DNA of 64,000 nt, taken from assembly GCF_020531985.1 (NCBI RefSeq), contig NZ_JAJAVQ010000004.1, positions 620,001-684,000 on the forward strand, written 5' to 3'. The notes beneath the pieces were generated by a model. That model was not told the DNA's origin and did not search any database. It saw only the letters and a program-made list of their open reading frames with translations. The position numbers and the translations under genes were made by a program. Source of the DNA: Rheinheimera aquimaris (GTDB lineage Bacteria; Pseudomonadota; Gammaproteobacteria; Enterobacterales; Alteromonadaceae). Shown here one piece after another: positions 8,793-18,700 of this stretch (position 1 is its first letter; every line of letters starts with the position of its first letter).

Positions 8793-10433
8793 ATGACCAG
8801 TCTGAAAAACATGTCTGTTAAATTGCAAATTGCATTACCTATTATCCTATTGTCACTTTTGATTGCCGTGGTAGGTATTAAAAGCCTGGTCACGGTCAAC
8901 GGCGTGATTGCGCAAACTGATATCGCTATTAATAATCTGACACCGGCAACGACAGCGGTATTAAATGCAGACCGCGATCTGTATCAGGCTGAACTTGCCA
9001 TGCGTGAATATGTATTATTAAGTTCGCAGGGGCGTCAGGTGGACGCTGCGATGCAAGATTTCGACGACAATGTGAAACAGGCGCTGGATCGGATGAATAA
9101 AGCATCAGCGCTGGTACGCCAACACGACGTTAGTGTGATGGCCGATGCAGAATTTAGCAAAGTGTTTGATAACTGGCTCAATCTGGCCAGGCAAGCAATG
9201 CAATATGCACAGCAAGGCAACGCCGAGCAAGCCCGTGCTTTAATTGAAGGTAGCGAAAGTGCTGCTTTTTCTACTTTGCGGGATGAATACAACGGCCTTG
9301 GTGAACGCATCGACAACCGGGCTATCGTTTTAGGCAAGGAGTTGTCCGCCTATGTCAGCCAGCAAAAAACACTGACTATTTTGCTGATGCTGATCGCCAT
9401 CGCTATTGCTATTGTGACCATAGTGTTCAGCCCAAGCCTGATTGTTAAACCGCTAACGCAGTTAAAAAATATGGTAAGTGAGCTGGCCAGTGTTGGCGGC
9501 GATCTTACCCGTCGCCTGCCAGTCAGCGGCAGTAACGAAATTGGTGATGTCGCAGCCAGAACCAACGATTTTATCAGTACGCTGCAAGCCATGATGCGTG
9601 AAGTACAACAGCAATTGATAGATCTTGAGCAAGCTTCTAGCAATATTGCAGTCAAAACCGAACTGACCAGCAGTAAAGCGGGTGAGCAAACCACGCATAT
9701 TGAACAGGTGCTGACAGCCATTCATCAAATGCAGCACGCCGTGCAGGAAATAGCCAGTAATGCTTCATTGACCAGTGGCGCGACTGAAGAAGCCAACAGT
9801 GCCGCAGACAGCTCAGGCAAAGTCATTCGTCAGTCGATGCAACAAATCAGTGTGTTGGCACGGGATATAGAGCAGGTGGTGCAAGCCATCAGCAATCTGG
9901 AAGTCGAAAGCCGTAACATCGTATCAGTGCTTGAAGTGATTGGCGGTATCGCTGAACAAACCAATTTATTGGCTCTGAATGCTGCTATTGAAGCGGCAAG
10001 GGCTGGCGATGCCGGAAGGGGCTTTGCGGTAGTTGCCGATGAGGTGCGTACGCTGGCGTCACGCACGCAGCAATCAACTAAAGACATCCACGATATGATT
10101 AGCCGGCTGCAAAATGGTGTAAGTCAGGCTGTCTCGGCAATGAATAATGCCAAAAGCCAGGTGACTCAAACCGAACAGCATGCTGAATCGGCCAGCGGCT
10201 ATCTTGATCATATCGTGGCCGGTATTGCCAATATTAACGATATGGCCATACAGATTGCAGCGGCAACCGAGCAGCAATCAACGGTGGCTGAGCATGTCAA
10301 CCAAACAGTCAACGGTATCAGCCAGAACGCAAATGAGCTGTCTGATATTGCACGTGAAACCGGTAATGATGGATCGAGGGTGCGACAGTTAGTGCAGTCG
10401 GTCAGTAATCAGGTTGGGCGCTTCAGGGTGTAG
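8793..10433 (+). CDS. Methyl-accepting chemotaxis protein
   Basis: Chemoreceptor of 546 residues. Membrane helix 1 is at about 11-29, a four-helix-bundle type periplasmic sensor at 30-190, membrane helix 2 at 193-213, HAMP domain at about 214-268, and the signalling coiled coil to the C terminus. The highly conserved hairpin tip reads [21 protein letters not shown] (about 392-412). No CheR-docking pentapeptide is visible at the C terminus. The ligand is unknown. No chemotaxis kinase genes lie in this window. The last 11 bases overlap the convergent yaiI gene. Confidence 0.93.
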   Translation: MTSLKNMSVKLQIALPIILLSLLIAVVGIKSLVTVNGVIAQTDIAINNLTPATTAVLNADRDLYQAELAMREYVLLSSQGRQVDAAMQDFDDNVKQALDRMNKASALVRQHDVSVMADAEFSKVFDNWLNLARQAMQYAQQGNAEQARALIEGSESAAFSTLRDEYNGLGERIDNRAIVLGKELSAYVSQQKTLTILLMLIAIAIAIVTIVFSPSLIVKPLTQLKNMVSELASVGGDLTRRLPVSGSNEIGDVAARTNDFISTLQAMMREVQQQLIDLEQASSNIAVKTELTSSKAGEQTTHIEQVLTAIHQMQHAVQEIASNASLTSGATEEANSAADSSGKVIRQSMQQISVLARDIEQVVQAISNLEVESRNIVSVLEVIGGIAEQTNLLALNAAIEAARAGDAGRGFAVVADEVRTLASRTQQSTKDIHDMISRLQNGVSQAVSAMNNAKSQVTQTEQHAESASGYLDHIVAGIANINDMAIQIAAATEQQSTVAEHVNQTVNGISQNANELSDIARETGNDGSRVRQLVQSVSNQVGRFRV

Positions 10434-10875
10434 CATGCTTCTGCAGTAAGGTGTCCAGTTTATTGGCAAAGGCTTGCCTGTCGCTCTGGTTAAGAGGCGG
10501 CGGGCCGCCTGTGTGTACACCGCTACCGCGCAGGGTGTCCATAAAATCGCGCATGGTCAGCTTTTGTTTAATGGTGTCGTTGCTGTACATCTCGCCGCGA
10601 GGATTCAACGCAAAGGCGCCTTTGGCCAGCACATCGGCGGCCAGCGGAATATCGGCGGTAATCACTAAATCACCGGCTTCGCAGCGGCGTACAATTTCGT
10701 TATCTGCCTCATCAAAGCCACTGGCAACGGTAATGGCAGAAATAAAGCGCGATGGCGGCACCCGGATCAGCTGGTTAGCCACCAGTAAAGTGCTGATTTG
10801 TTTGCGCTCGGCGGCACGAAAGATAATGTCTTTAATCACCACCGGGCAGGCATCGGCATCAACGTATATTTTCAT
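10423..10875 (-). CDS. yaiI: UPF0178 protein YaiI/YqxD
   Basis: Conserved cytoplasmic protein of 150 residues. The N terminus [18 protein letters not shown] and the segments [11 protein letters not shown] and [12 protein letters not shown] are diagnostic of the YaiI/YqxD (UPF0178) family, a PIN-like fold with unknown biochemical role. The next gene on the strand (hydrate dehydratase) ends only three bases upstream, so both are probably on one mRNA. Confidence 0.9.
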   Translation of the reverse strand: MKIYVDADACPVVIKDIIFRAAERKQISTLLVANQLIRVPPSRFISAITVASGFDEADNEIVRRCEAGDLVITADIPLAADVLAKGAFALNPRGEMYSNDTIKQKLTMRDFMDTLRGSGVHTGGPPPLNQSDRQAFANKLDTLLQKHATP

Positions 10876-10878
10876 CTG

Positions 10879-11721
10879 TCAGGTTTTTCCGTTTAGCAGT
10901 TTTTGCAGCGGCAGCAGTATATCAGTTGCCAGCAAACCGCGCTCGCCCCGTTCTGCAGCCAGCTGATCTGCCGCGCTGCCATGCAGCCAGCCACCCAAAG
11001 CCGCTGCATCAAAACTGTTTAAGCCCTGGGCCAATAGTGCTGCAATAATGCCGGATAACACATCACCCATACCGCCGCTTGCCATGCCTGGGTTACCACA
11101 ACTGAGCCTTGCCAGTTGCTGCTTTGGCCCGGCAATCAGGCTGTGCTGGCCTTTTAATAATACTGTGCCACCAAACTGTTGTTGCAGCTGTTGTACGGCC
11201 GCTATTCTGTCGTGTTCAATCGCTGCTGTGGGGCAGTTGAGTAAACGCGCAGCCTCACCCGGGTGGGGTGTCAGCACCCGGTTGTCATGCTGCAGCTGCT
11301 GTTGTTCTGCGGTGCTAAGCGTGGCCAGATAATTCAGTGCATCGGCATCGAGTAGCTGTGGTTTATTACTAACAAGCAGTTGTGCCAGCAGGGCTTTGCC
11401 CCAGCTGTCAGGTCCAAGCCCCGGGCCGGCCAGAATTACCGTAGCGCGGTCCAGCATAGTGGTGAAATGCTGGTGGTTTGCCATCACCTCTGGCTGACGG
11501 CTTAACATGGCGCTGATATGCTCCTGGCGGGTGTATAAACTGACCAGGCCGGCACCGCTGCGTGCAGCAGCTTGCGCCGCCATAATAGCTGCGCCGCCAT
11601 AACCATGGTCACCACCCACCACCAGCACATGGCCAAAGTAACCTTTGTGGGCCTGAGCGGGGCGCCTCGGCAGCAAACGCTTTAGCCACTGCGCATCGAC
11701 AGTTTGAATTGTGCGGCTCAT
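10879..11721 (-). CDS. nnrD: ADP-dependent NAD(P)H-hydrate dehydratase
   Basis: Repairs hydrated NADH/NADPH (NAD(P)HX) by ADP-dependent dehydration. The 280 residues cover only the carbohydrate-kinase-like dehydratase domain, with KGYFGHVLVVGG near the N terminus and the signature GNPGMASGGMGDVLSG in the C-terminal part. The N-terminal epimerase domain (NnrE), fused to it in E. coli and many gammaproteobacteria, is absent here. The protein starts directly at the dehydratase, so this is a stand-alone form rather than a truncation visible in the DNA. It lies 38 bases downstream of aceK and 3 bases before yaiI. Confidence 0.88.
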   Translation of the reverse strand: MSRTIQTVDAQWLKRLLPRRPAQAHKGYFGHVLVVGGDHGYGGAAIMAAQAAARSGAGLVSLYTRQEHISAMLSRQPEVMANHQHFTTMLDRATVILAGPGLGPDSWGKALLAQLLVSNKPQLLDADALNYLATLSTAEQQQLQHDNRVLTPHPGEAARLLNCPTAAIEHDRIAAVQQLQQQFGGTVLLKGQHSLIAGPKQQLARLSCGNPGMASGGMGDVLSGIIAALLAQGLNSFDAAALGGWLHGSAADQLAAERGERGLLATDILLPLQKLLNGKT

Positions 11722-11759
11722 TAGGCATTTATCCTTCTGGCTGACGGTATCTGTTAACC

Positions 11760-13511
11760 CTAGTGTCTGTCGTCTGTGCTGTCATCCTGATATTGATGGT
11801 AAAAACGGATGTTATCAGGGTAGGGGAAGATATCCTCTACCACACCGTGGCGAATATTATCCTGCTTCTGCCGCCAATAGGCAGCATCGAGCAGTTCAGG
11901 ATGCTGGCTAAACAGCAGTTCACGGATTTGCGGCTGTGGTGTAACAAAGGTTGCCATCTGCTCCGGAAACACATCACCAGGCGCCGCGCAGACAGTGCCT
12001 TCGGCAAACATCGCATCTTCATAGTTATCTGTTTTCGGAAAGCTTCTGAAATTGACATCCAGCAGGTACTGCACTTCGTCGTAGTCATAAAACACCACCC
12101 GTTTATGCCGGGTTACGCCGAAGTTTTTCAGTAGCATATCGCCGGGAAAGATATTGGCAGCGATCATCTGCTTAATTGCCAGGCCATAATCGTCCATGAT
12201 CTGGGCTTTTTCATCTGTGGAGGCGTTTTCCAGATACAGATTAAGCGGGATCATCCGTCGCTCTATATACAGGTGTTTAATCACCACTAAATCATCTTCA
12301 AAGCTAAGTGACTGGCCAATAACCTGCTGCAGCTCATCCAGCAGCCCGGCCGAAAACCTGTGCCGGGGCAGCGCTACGTAAGAGTACTCCAGCGTATCGG
12401 CCATGCGGCCCACCCTGTCGTGCTGTTTCACCAGCTGATAGCGCGCTTTTACGGTGTCGCGGCCAAACTCTTTACTGGGAGCAAATTTGTCACGGATAAC
12501 CTTAAACACATATGGAAACGATGGCAGCGTAAACACCATCATCACCATGCCGCGAATACCGGGCGCCGCCACAAACTGATCTTTGCTGTTGGCCAAATGA
12601 TTTAACAACTCGCGGTAAAACTCGGTTTTGCCCTGCTTATGCAGGCCTATGCTGGCGTATAGCTCGGCCAGCGTTTTATGTGGCAGCAATTCACGTAAAA
12701 AATGCACCAGTGCCGATGGCACCTGGTTTTCTACCATAAAATAAGCACGCGAAAAGCCGAAGATGATGGTCATCTGCTTAGCATCTGTCACCAGTGTATC
12801 AATATATAAACCGGCGCCTTCGCGGTGTAACAGTGGAATAATAAACGGCTGCTGGCCGTCGGGCGTTACTGCCCGCCCGACAATATAAGCGGCTTTATTA
12901 CGGTAAAACACCGACTTCAAAATATCAAAACGGATCTGGTAGACCGGGTGGCGGCCATGGCTGGATTGCGCCATAAAGCTTTTTACAATCAGCCGGATAT
13001 CGCGGTCCAGGTCAATAAAGGGCGTAATAAAACCAAAACCGGACAAAATATTCCGCAGTGTTTGCTTTAAGCCATCCTGCGCCGGAAAGTAGCTGTCGTA
13101 CACCGAGGCCACCGGGGCGGGCAAATGGGTTTTATTTAATGTCGACTCGACAAAAATATTCTGGTTGTGGAAATACTTACGCTCAAACAGCTGGCAAAAT
13201 ACTGAGTTATAAAAAGTCTCGGCCAGTTCAGCCTGCGGGTGAAATGCCAGATATTCCATATAGTGCTGCTTCACCTGCTGCCACAAGGTTTCATCCAGGC
13301 ATTGTTTCGGCAGTTCTGTCGCCAGATGTGCTATCGCTTCAGTCACGCGCCTGTCGTAAAACGAAATACGCTCAGAGCTGTCCTGCTGAAACGCACGCCA
13401 GTCGGCCAGTTCAAAGCGTTGCTTGGCTTTGGCAGTAATAGCCTGAAACAAACTAAAGTGACGGCGGAAACCTTTTAAAATAATGTCGGCAATTTGCTTC
13501 GCCTGACTCAT
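11760..13511 (-). CDS. aceK: Isocitrate dehydrogenase kinase/phosphatase
   Basis: AceK, 583 residues, close to the usual 575-600. It switches isocitrate dehydrogenase off (phosphorylation) or on (dephosphorylation) at the branch between the TCA cycle and the glyoxylate shunt. Recognisable family segments include the N-terminal IADIILKGFRRHF, the ATP-loop region PGIRGMVMMVFTLPSFPYVFKVI and the kinase-like DYDEVQYL. In E. coli it ends the aceBAK operon; no aceA or aceB is next to it here. It probably begins the transcript that continues into nnrD and yaiI (gaps of 38 and 3 bases). Confidence 0.95.
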   Translation of the reverse strand: MSQAKQIADIILKGFRRHFSLFQAITAKAKQRFELADWRAFQQDSSERISFYDRRVTEAIAHLATELPKQCLDETLWQQVKQHYMEYLAFHPQAELAETFYNSVFCQLFERKYFHNQNIFVESTLNKTHLPAPVASVYDSYFPAQDGLKQTLRNILSGFGFITPFIDLDRDIRLIVKSFMAQSSHGRHPVYQIRFDILKSVFYRNKAAYIVGRAVTPDGQQPFIIPLLHREGAGLYIDTLVTDAKQMTIIFGFSRAYFMVENQVPSALVHFLRELLPHKTLAELYASIGLHKQGKTEFYRELLNHLANSKDQFVAAPGIRGMVMMVFTLPSFPYVFKVIRDKFAPSKEFGRDTVKARYQLVKQHDRVGRMADTLEYSYVALPRHRFSAGLLDELQQVIGQSLSFEDDLVVIKHLYIERRMIPLNLYLENASTDEKAQIMDDYGLAIKQMIAANIFPGDMLLKNFGVTRHKRVVFYDYDEVQYLLDVNFRSFPKTDNYEDAMFAEGTVCAAPGDVFPEQMATFVTPQPQIRELLFSQHPELLDAAYWRQKQDNIRHGVVEDIFPYPDNIRFYHQYQDDSTDDRH

Positions 13512-13694
13512 ATAGTGGCCTGTGATTAACGTGTTGGCTGCTGCCCGGTTAGCGTACTCTAATCAGGAAAGCCATTAAATGCCAGTAACACTGTGAGCAA
13601 CCGCAATACGTATTGCCTGTTGCCACTTGCCTGCACAGCGCCCTTTGTATAGGCTTGGCGCCCTCATTTGCTGTTGACTGTTCCGGAGCGTGCT

Positions 13695-15719
13695 GTGGCC
13701 TTGTTTGCCCTGACCATTTTTTTAAGTGCTGCGTTGTTGTTTTTAATTCAGCCGATGCTGGCCAAACAGCTGCTACCATATTTGGGTGGTGGTGCCGCAG
13801 TATGGACCGCCTGTATGCTGTTTTTTCAGGCTATGCTGTTGGCCGGCTATGCTTATGCCCATGCTCTGTGCCGTTTTCTGTCCCCGCTGGCACAGCGCCG
13901 GCTACACAGCCTGTTATTACTGCTGGCGCTATTAAGTTTGCCGCTGCTGTACCAGCCGGATGTCAGTGCCTTTAGCACGCAGCCGCCATTACTGGCGGTA
14001 TTGCTGTTTCTGCTGTTTACCACAGGGCTACCTTATTTTTTGCTGTCGGCCACCGGGCCTTTACTACAGCACTGGTTTGCCGGCTGCTATAGTACGGCGT
14101 CACCTTACCGCTTGTATGCGTTGTCAAATATCGGTTCTTTGGGTGGTTTGCTGGCATATCCGTTTTTACTTGAACCGGGCTTGTTGCTGTCGGAACAACG
14201 CTTGTATTGGGTGTCGGGTTTTGTCGTGTTTGCGGCTTGCTGCCTGGGCTTGATGTGGCGGCATCTGGCGGTGTTAGCGCCGTCGTATCGGGCCGGTGCG
14301 GCAAGGCTGCGTCAACCGGGGGCTGTACGCTGGCTGTTGTTGTCGGCCAGCGGTGTGGTGTTGCTACTGGCGGTCACGCAGCAACTTACTCAAAACGTGC
14401 CGCCGATCCCCTTTTTATGGGTAGTGCCGCTGTGTTTGTATTTACTCAGCTATATCCTGGTATTTAATAAACCGCATTGGTACCAGCGGGGGCTGTGGTG
14501 CTATCTGTTTTGTCTGAGCATGGTTTTTGGCCTGTTGTTGTTCTATATGGGCCGTCAGTTTGATTTAATCTCGCAGTTGCTATTGTATCTGCTGGTGCTG
14601 TTCAGTGGTTGCATGTTATGCCACGGCGAGCTGGCGCGGTTAAAGCCAGAGCCGCGTGGCTTAACCGGCTATTACCTGTTGCTGGCAGCAGGCGGTGCTC
14701 TGGGTAGCCTGGCTGTTAATTTGCTGGCGCCGCTCTGGTTTACCCAGCAGTGGGAATTTTTACTGGTACTGCTGGCTATTTATTTGCTGCTATGGCCAGT
14801 AGGGCCGGGTACGCGGCGCTGGCAGCAGGCGCTGTGGTTAAGTGGCGCTGTGCTGTTTACATTAAGTGTGCTGGCACTGGAGTGGCAACCTGGCCGGCAA
14901 AACGTTTATGCCGAACGTAATTTCTACGGCAGCCTGAGTGTGCGGGACATCAGCCTGAACGGCACTATGCAGCGGCGGTTAATTGATGGCACTACCAGCC
15001 ATGGTGCGCAGTATTTGGCTGCCCCGTTGTCGCTTGAAGCGCAAAGTTATTATCGCACCGGCACCGGCGCCGCGCTGGCATTAGAGTACTTTTTACCGGC
15101 AGTCCTGACACGCAGTGCCCAGCAGTTACAACAGCGTAAATTTGGTTTGGTCGGGCTGGGCGCCGGAGCTTTAGCCGTGTACGGCAAGCCTGGTGATACT
15201 ATGGTGTTTTACGAGCTGAACCCGGCCGTCATTAAAGTTGCGTCAGAGCATTTCAGTTACCTCAGCGACAGCGCGGCCACAGTGGACATTGTGCAGGGGG
15301 ATGCCAGGTTAATGCTACAGGCTCAGCTGGAGTCTGGTAGTCAGCAGTTTGATGTATTGGTGCTGGATGCTTTTAGCAGCGACAGCATTCCGCAGCATTT
15401 GCTGACGCTGGAAGCTATGCAGCTGTATTGGCAGCATTTACACAGCGATGGTGTGCTGGCAGTACACGTGTCGAATAACTATCTGGATTTAACCGGTTTA
15501 TTGCGAAATCAGGCTGCGAGTCGTGGCCTGCAGGCGTATTTTATTGCAACCCCGGCACAGGGCACTGACCCTGCCGCTCATTGGGTTTTGCTGACGAATA
15601 ATCAGCGCTTTATACAACAGCCGCAGGTGCAGCAGGCGTTAAGCCGTTGGCTCACCCCGGCACACGTTGCGGTTAACTGGACAGATCAGCACAGTAACTT
15701 GCTGCAGGTACTAAAATAA
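13695..15719 (+). CDS. Membrane-fused spermidine synthase-like protein
   Basis: Protein of about 674 residues. The first 430 residues form roughly 10-12 membrane helices. The C-terminal 220 residues form a spermidine-synthase-like methyltransferase fold (FGLVGLGAGALAVYG, YELNP, DIVQGDARLML, LVLDAFSSDSIP). The start was set to GTG at 13695, which has a GGAG site six bases upstream; a TTG nine codons earlier lacks one. Such proteins are common in proteobacteria, usually as fused MFS/spermidine synthase. Whether they make polyamines is doubtful, since the substrate-binding residues of SpeE are not clearly kept. No speD is adjacent. Confidence 0.8.
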   Translation: MALFALTIFLSAALLFLIQPMLAKQLLPYLGGGAAVWTACMLFFQAMLLAGYAYAHALCRFLSPLAQRRLHSLLLLLALLSLPLLYQPDVSAFSTQPPLLAVLLFLLFTTGLPYFLLSATGPLLQHWFAGCYSTASPYRLYALSNIGSLGGLLAYPFLLEPGLLLSEQRLYWVSGFVVFAACCLGLMWRHLAVLAPSYRAGAARLRQPGAVRWLLLSASGVVLLLAVTQQLTQNVPPIPFLWVVPLCLYLLSYILVFNKPHWYQRGLWCYLFCLSMVFGLLLFYMGRQFDLISQLLLYLLVLFSGCMLCHGELARLKPEPRGLTGYYLLLAAGGALGSLAVNLLAPLWFTQQWEFLLVLLAIYLLLWPVGPGTRRWQQALWLSGAVLFTLSVLALEWQPGRQNVYAERNFYGSLSVRDISLNGTMQRRLIDGTTSHGAQYLAAPLSLEAQSYYRTGTGAALALEYFLPAVLTRSAQQLQQRKFGLVGLGAGALAVYGKPGDTMVFYELNPAVIKVASEHFSYLSDSAATVDIVQGDARLMLQAQLESGSQQFDVLVLDAFSSDSIPQHLLTLEAMQLYWQHLHSDGVLAVHVSNNYLDLTGLLRNQAASRGLQAYFIATPAQGTDPAAHWVLLTNNQRFIQQPQVQQALSRWLTPAHVAVNWTDQHSNLLQVLK

Positions 15720-15736
15720 CGCCTGAGACACAATGC

Positions 15737-15760
15737 AAAAGGCCACCGTTAAGGGTGGCC
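15737..15760 (-). terminator. Probable putA terminator
   Basis: A perfect 7-base stem GGCCACC (15741-15747) with GGTGGCC (15754-15760) and a six-base loop. Read on the minus strand it is followed by TTTT, so it fits a factor-independent terminator for putA, which ends 18 bases earlier. On the plus strand there is no T run, but the hairpin could still slow transcription from the gene at 13.7-15.7 kb. Confidence 0.6.
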
Positions 15761-15777
15761 TGGCGCAGGTCCGGCTG

Positions 15778-18700
15778 TTACTCGTCGTCTTCTACCATCG
15801 TCATCAGTGAGGTATTACCGCCTGATGCGGTGGTATCAATACTGATCGTTTTCTCTGTCACCAGACGTTTGATCAGCGTGTCGTAATATTCGGCACTGAT
15901 CACCGGTAAAATTGCGCCGTCGCGCTCCGCCAGTTGCTGGCTGAAGTAGCCAAACCTGGATGAGCGTGCGGCAACGACAGCCCCGGCTAAATGCGGATGT
16001 GCCAGAATCGCCTGCAGTTGTCCGGGTTTAGCAACCTGAAATACACCCTCAGCCACGCCGGTTGCCAGAAACTTGTTTTTAAAGGCGTTGGCTTCTTCAT
16101 AAAACAGCTCAGACGCAACGGTAATCACAGTATTACCCACTCCTAACGCAGTGATAATCGAAATAGCCCAGAAGTTAAACGAGGTGCTTTTATCGGCGTA
16201 GCACACCACACAGCCACGAGGCTCGATATGCAGGGTGTTCGACTCACCGGTTGGCCCGGGCAGCTCGGTGCTTTTACGCATATATTTTTCCAGCCGGTTC
16301 AGCTGGGCACGGGCATCTGCCAGTGTCAGTGCCAAATCATCTGCCAGCTCATCAATAATATCGACAGTGGCTATTTTGGCCAGTAGCTGGCGCAGTGCCG
16401 ATACCCGGTCGTTTAGCGGCGTCGCGCGCCAGGTTTTTTCGTCGCGTAACGAGTTTGCCATTAACTGGGCAACCTGTTTTTCTGCGTCCGGGCTGTTGTG
16501 CCGGTTTAGCTCGTCCGGGCTTAAGTTGGTCATCTGTACGTTTTCCGGCGACGCTTTCTCTTTTACCAGCCGCAGCAGATAGTTCGGGCCACCGGCTTTG
16601 GGGCCTGTGCCAGATAAACCGCGGCCACCAAAAGGCTGCACACCAACAATAGCGCCGATCATATTGCGGTTAACATAGACATTGCCGGCGCGCGACATTT
16701 TAGCCAGATAATCACAGCGATCTTCAATGCGCGAGTGAATACCCATTGTCAGGCCATAACCGGTGCCATTTATCTGGTCGATAACCTTGTCCAGTTCGCT
16801 GGCTTTGTAGCGGATCACATGCACGCAGGGGCCGAACACTTCACGTTTTAGCACCGATAAATCTTTTATCTCGTACAAACGTGGTGCAAAGAAAAAGCCG
16901 TCGCTGCTTTGCTCTGGTAGCTTGCACTGATACAGCAAGCTGGCTTTGTCTTTCATGTCTTCAGCATGTTGCTGCAGGGTTTTCAGCGCTTTGCTGTCAA
17001 TTACCGGGCCGACATCGGTACTTAACAGCGCCGGATCGCCAACCTGCAGCTGCGCCAGTGCGCCTTTGAGCATATCGATAATACCATCGGCAACGTCCTG
17101 CTGGATAAACAGTACCCTAAGCGCTGAACAGCGCTGGCCGGCGCTTTGAAAGCCAGAACTTATCACATCGTCAATCACTTGCTCCGGCAGGGCGGTAGAG
17201 TCAACAATCATGCAGTTTTGGCCGCCGGTTTCGGCGATTAGCGGTACCTGAATATCATTGCGCTGCGCTAAGGTGCGCGAGATTAAGCTACCGGTATCGG
17301 TAGAGCCGGTAAACATCACGGCCTGAATGCGCGGGTCGGGCAGCAGGGTTTCACCGACATCAGCACCGCGGGCCAGAACTGCCTGCACCACGTGCTCGGG
17401 TAAACCGACGTTATGCATCAGCTCTATCGCACGCAGGGCAATCAGACTGGTTTGCTCGGCCGGTTTGGCGATAACGGTATTGCCGGTAACAATGGCAGCA
17501 GCTACCTGGCCGAGGAATATTGCCAACGGGAAATTCCACGGGCTGATACACAGCACCACGCCGCGCGGTTCAAAGCGCTCGTCTTGCGCCAACTCTTCAG
17601 CCCGGGCAGCATAGTAGCGGCAAAAATCGACGGCTTCACGTACTTCGTCTATGCCATCTTGCGCGACTTTGCCGGCTTCTTTAATACAAATGGCCACCAG
17701 TTCGTCGTGATGACGCTCCAGGCTATCGCCAATGCGGCGCAGCAAATTAGCACGCTGACTTATGCTGGTTTGAGACCAGCTGGCAAAGGCGTCATCTGCT
17801 TGTTTTAGCATTTTTTGCATATCATCGCTGTTGTGTAATCGCACAGCACCGATAACTTCCTGCTGGTTAGCTGGGTTTCTTACCGCCATCGCGCCTTCAG
17901 GCAGTTGCTGTTCACTCAGTGTGTGCTGGCGTAGCCAGTTATCGAGGTTGGCTTTAAACGGCAGCAGCGTATTGACATCGGTTAAATCCAGGCCCTTTGA
18001 ATTGGCCCGTTCATCGCCGTATAAATCAATAGGCATCTTTATCTGCGCATTGTGCTTATTGCGCAGGCCCTGCAAGGTTTCGACCGGATCAGGCAGCAGC
18101 GCTTCTACCGGCTGGCGGGTATCAACAATAGCATTAACAAAAGACGAGTTGGCGCCGTTTTCCAGCAGGCGCCGCACCAGATAAGCCAGCAGGTTTTCAT
18201 GTTCACCCACCGGTGCATAAACGCGACACTGAATTTTTTCGCTGCTGACAATCTGATCGAATAAGGATTCGCCCATGCCGTGCAGGCGCTGAAACTCAAA
18301 GCCACTGTGATCACCTTTGGCAACTTCTAATATGGTTGCGGCGGTATAGGCATTGTGGGTAGCAAACTGGGGGTACAGTACGTCGCGCGCCTCCAGCAGC
18401 TTGATGGCACAGGCTTTGTAGCAAACATCGGTGGACGCTTTGCGGGTAAAGACCGGGTAATGGTCAAGGCCTTTTTGCTGGGTGGTTTTGATTTCGGTAT
18501 CCCAGTAAGCCCCTTTTACCAGCCGCACCATCAGTGGCCGTTTTACCCGTCTTGCCAGTTGCACCAGCCACTCGATAACAAACAGGGCGCGTTTTTGATA
18601 CGCCTGCACGGCCAGACCAAAGCCGCCCCAGTCACCCAGCGCATCGTCGCTGTAAATTGCTTCAATGATATCCAGGGACAGATCAAGCCGGTCTGCTTCT

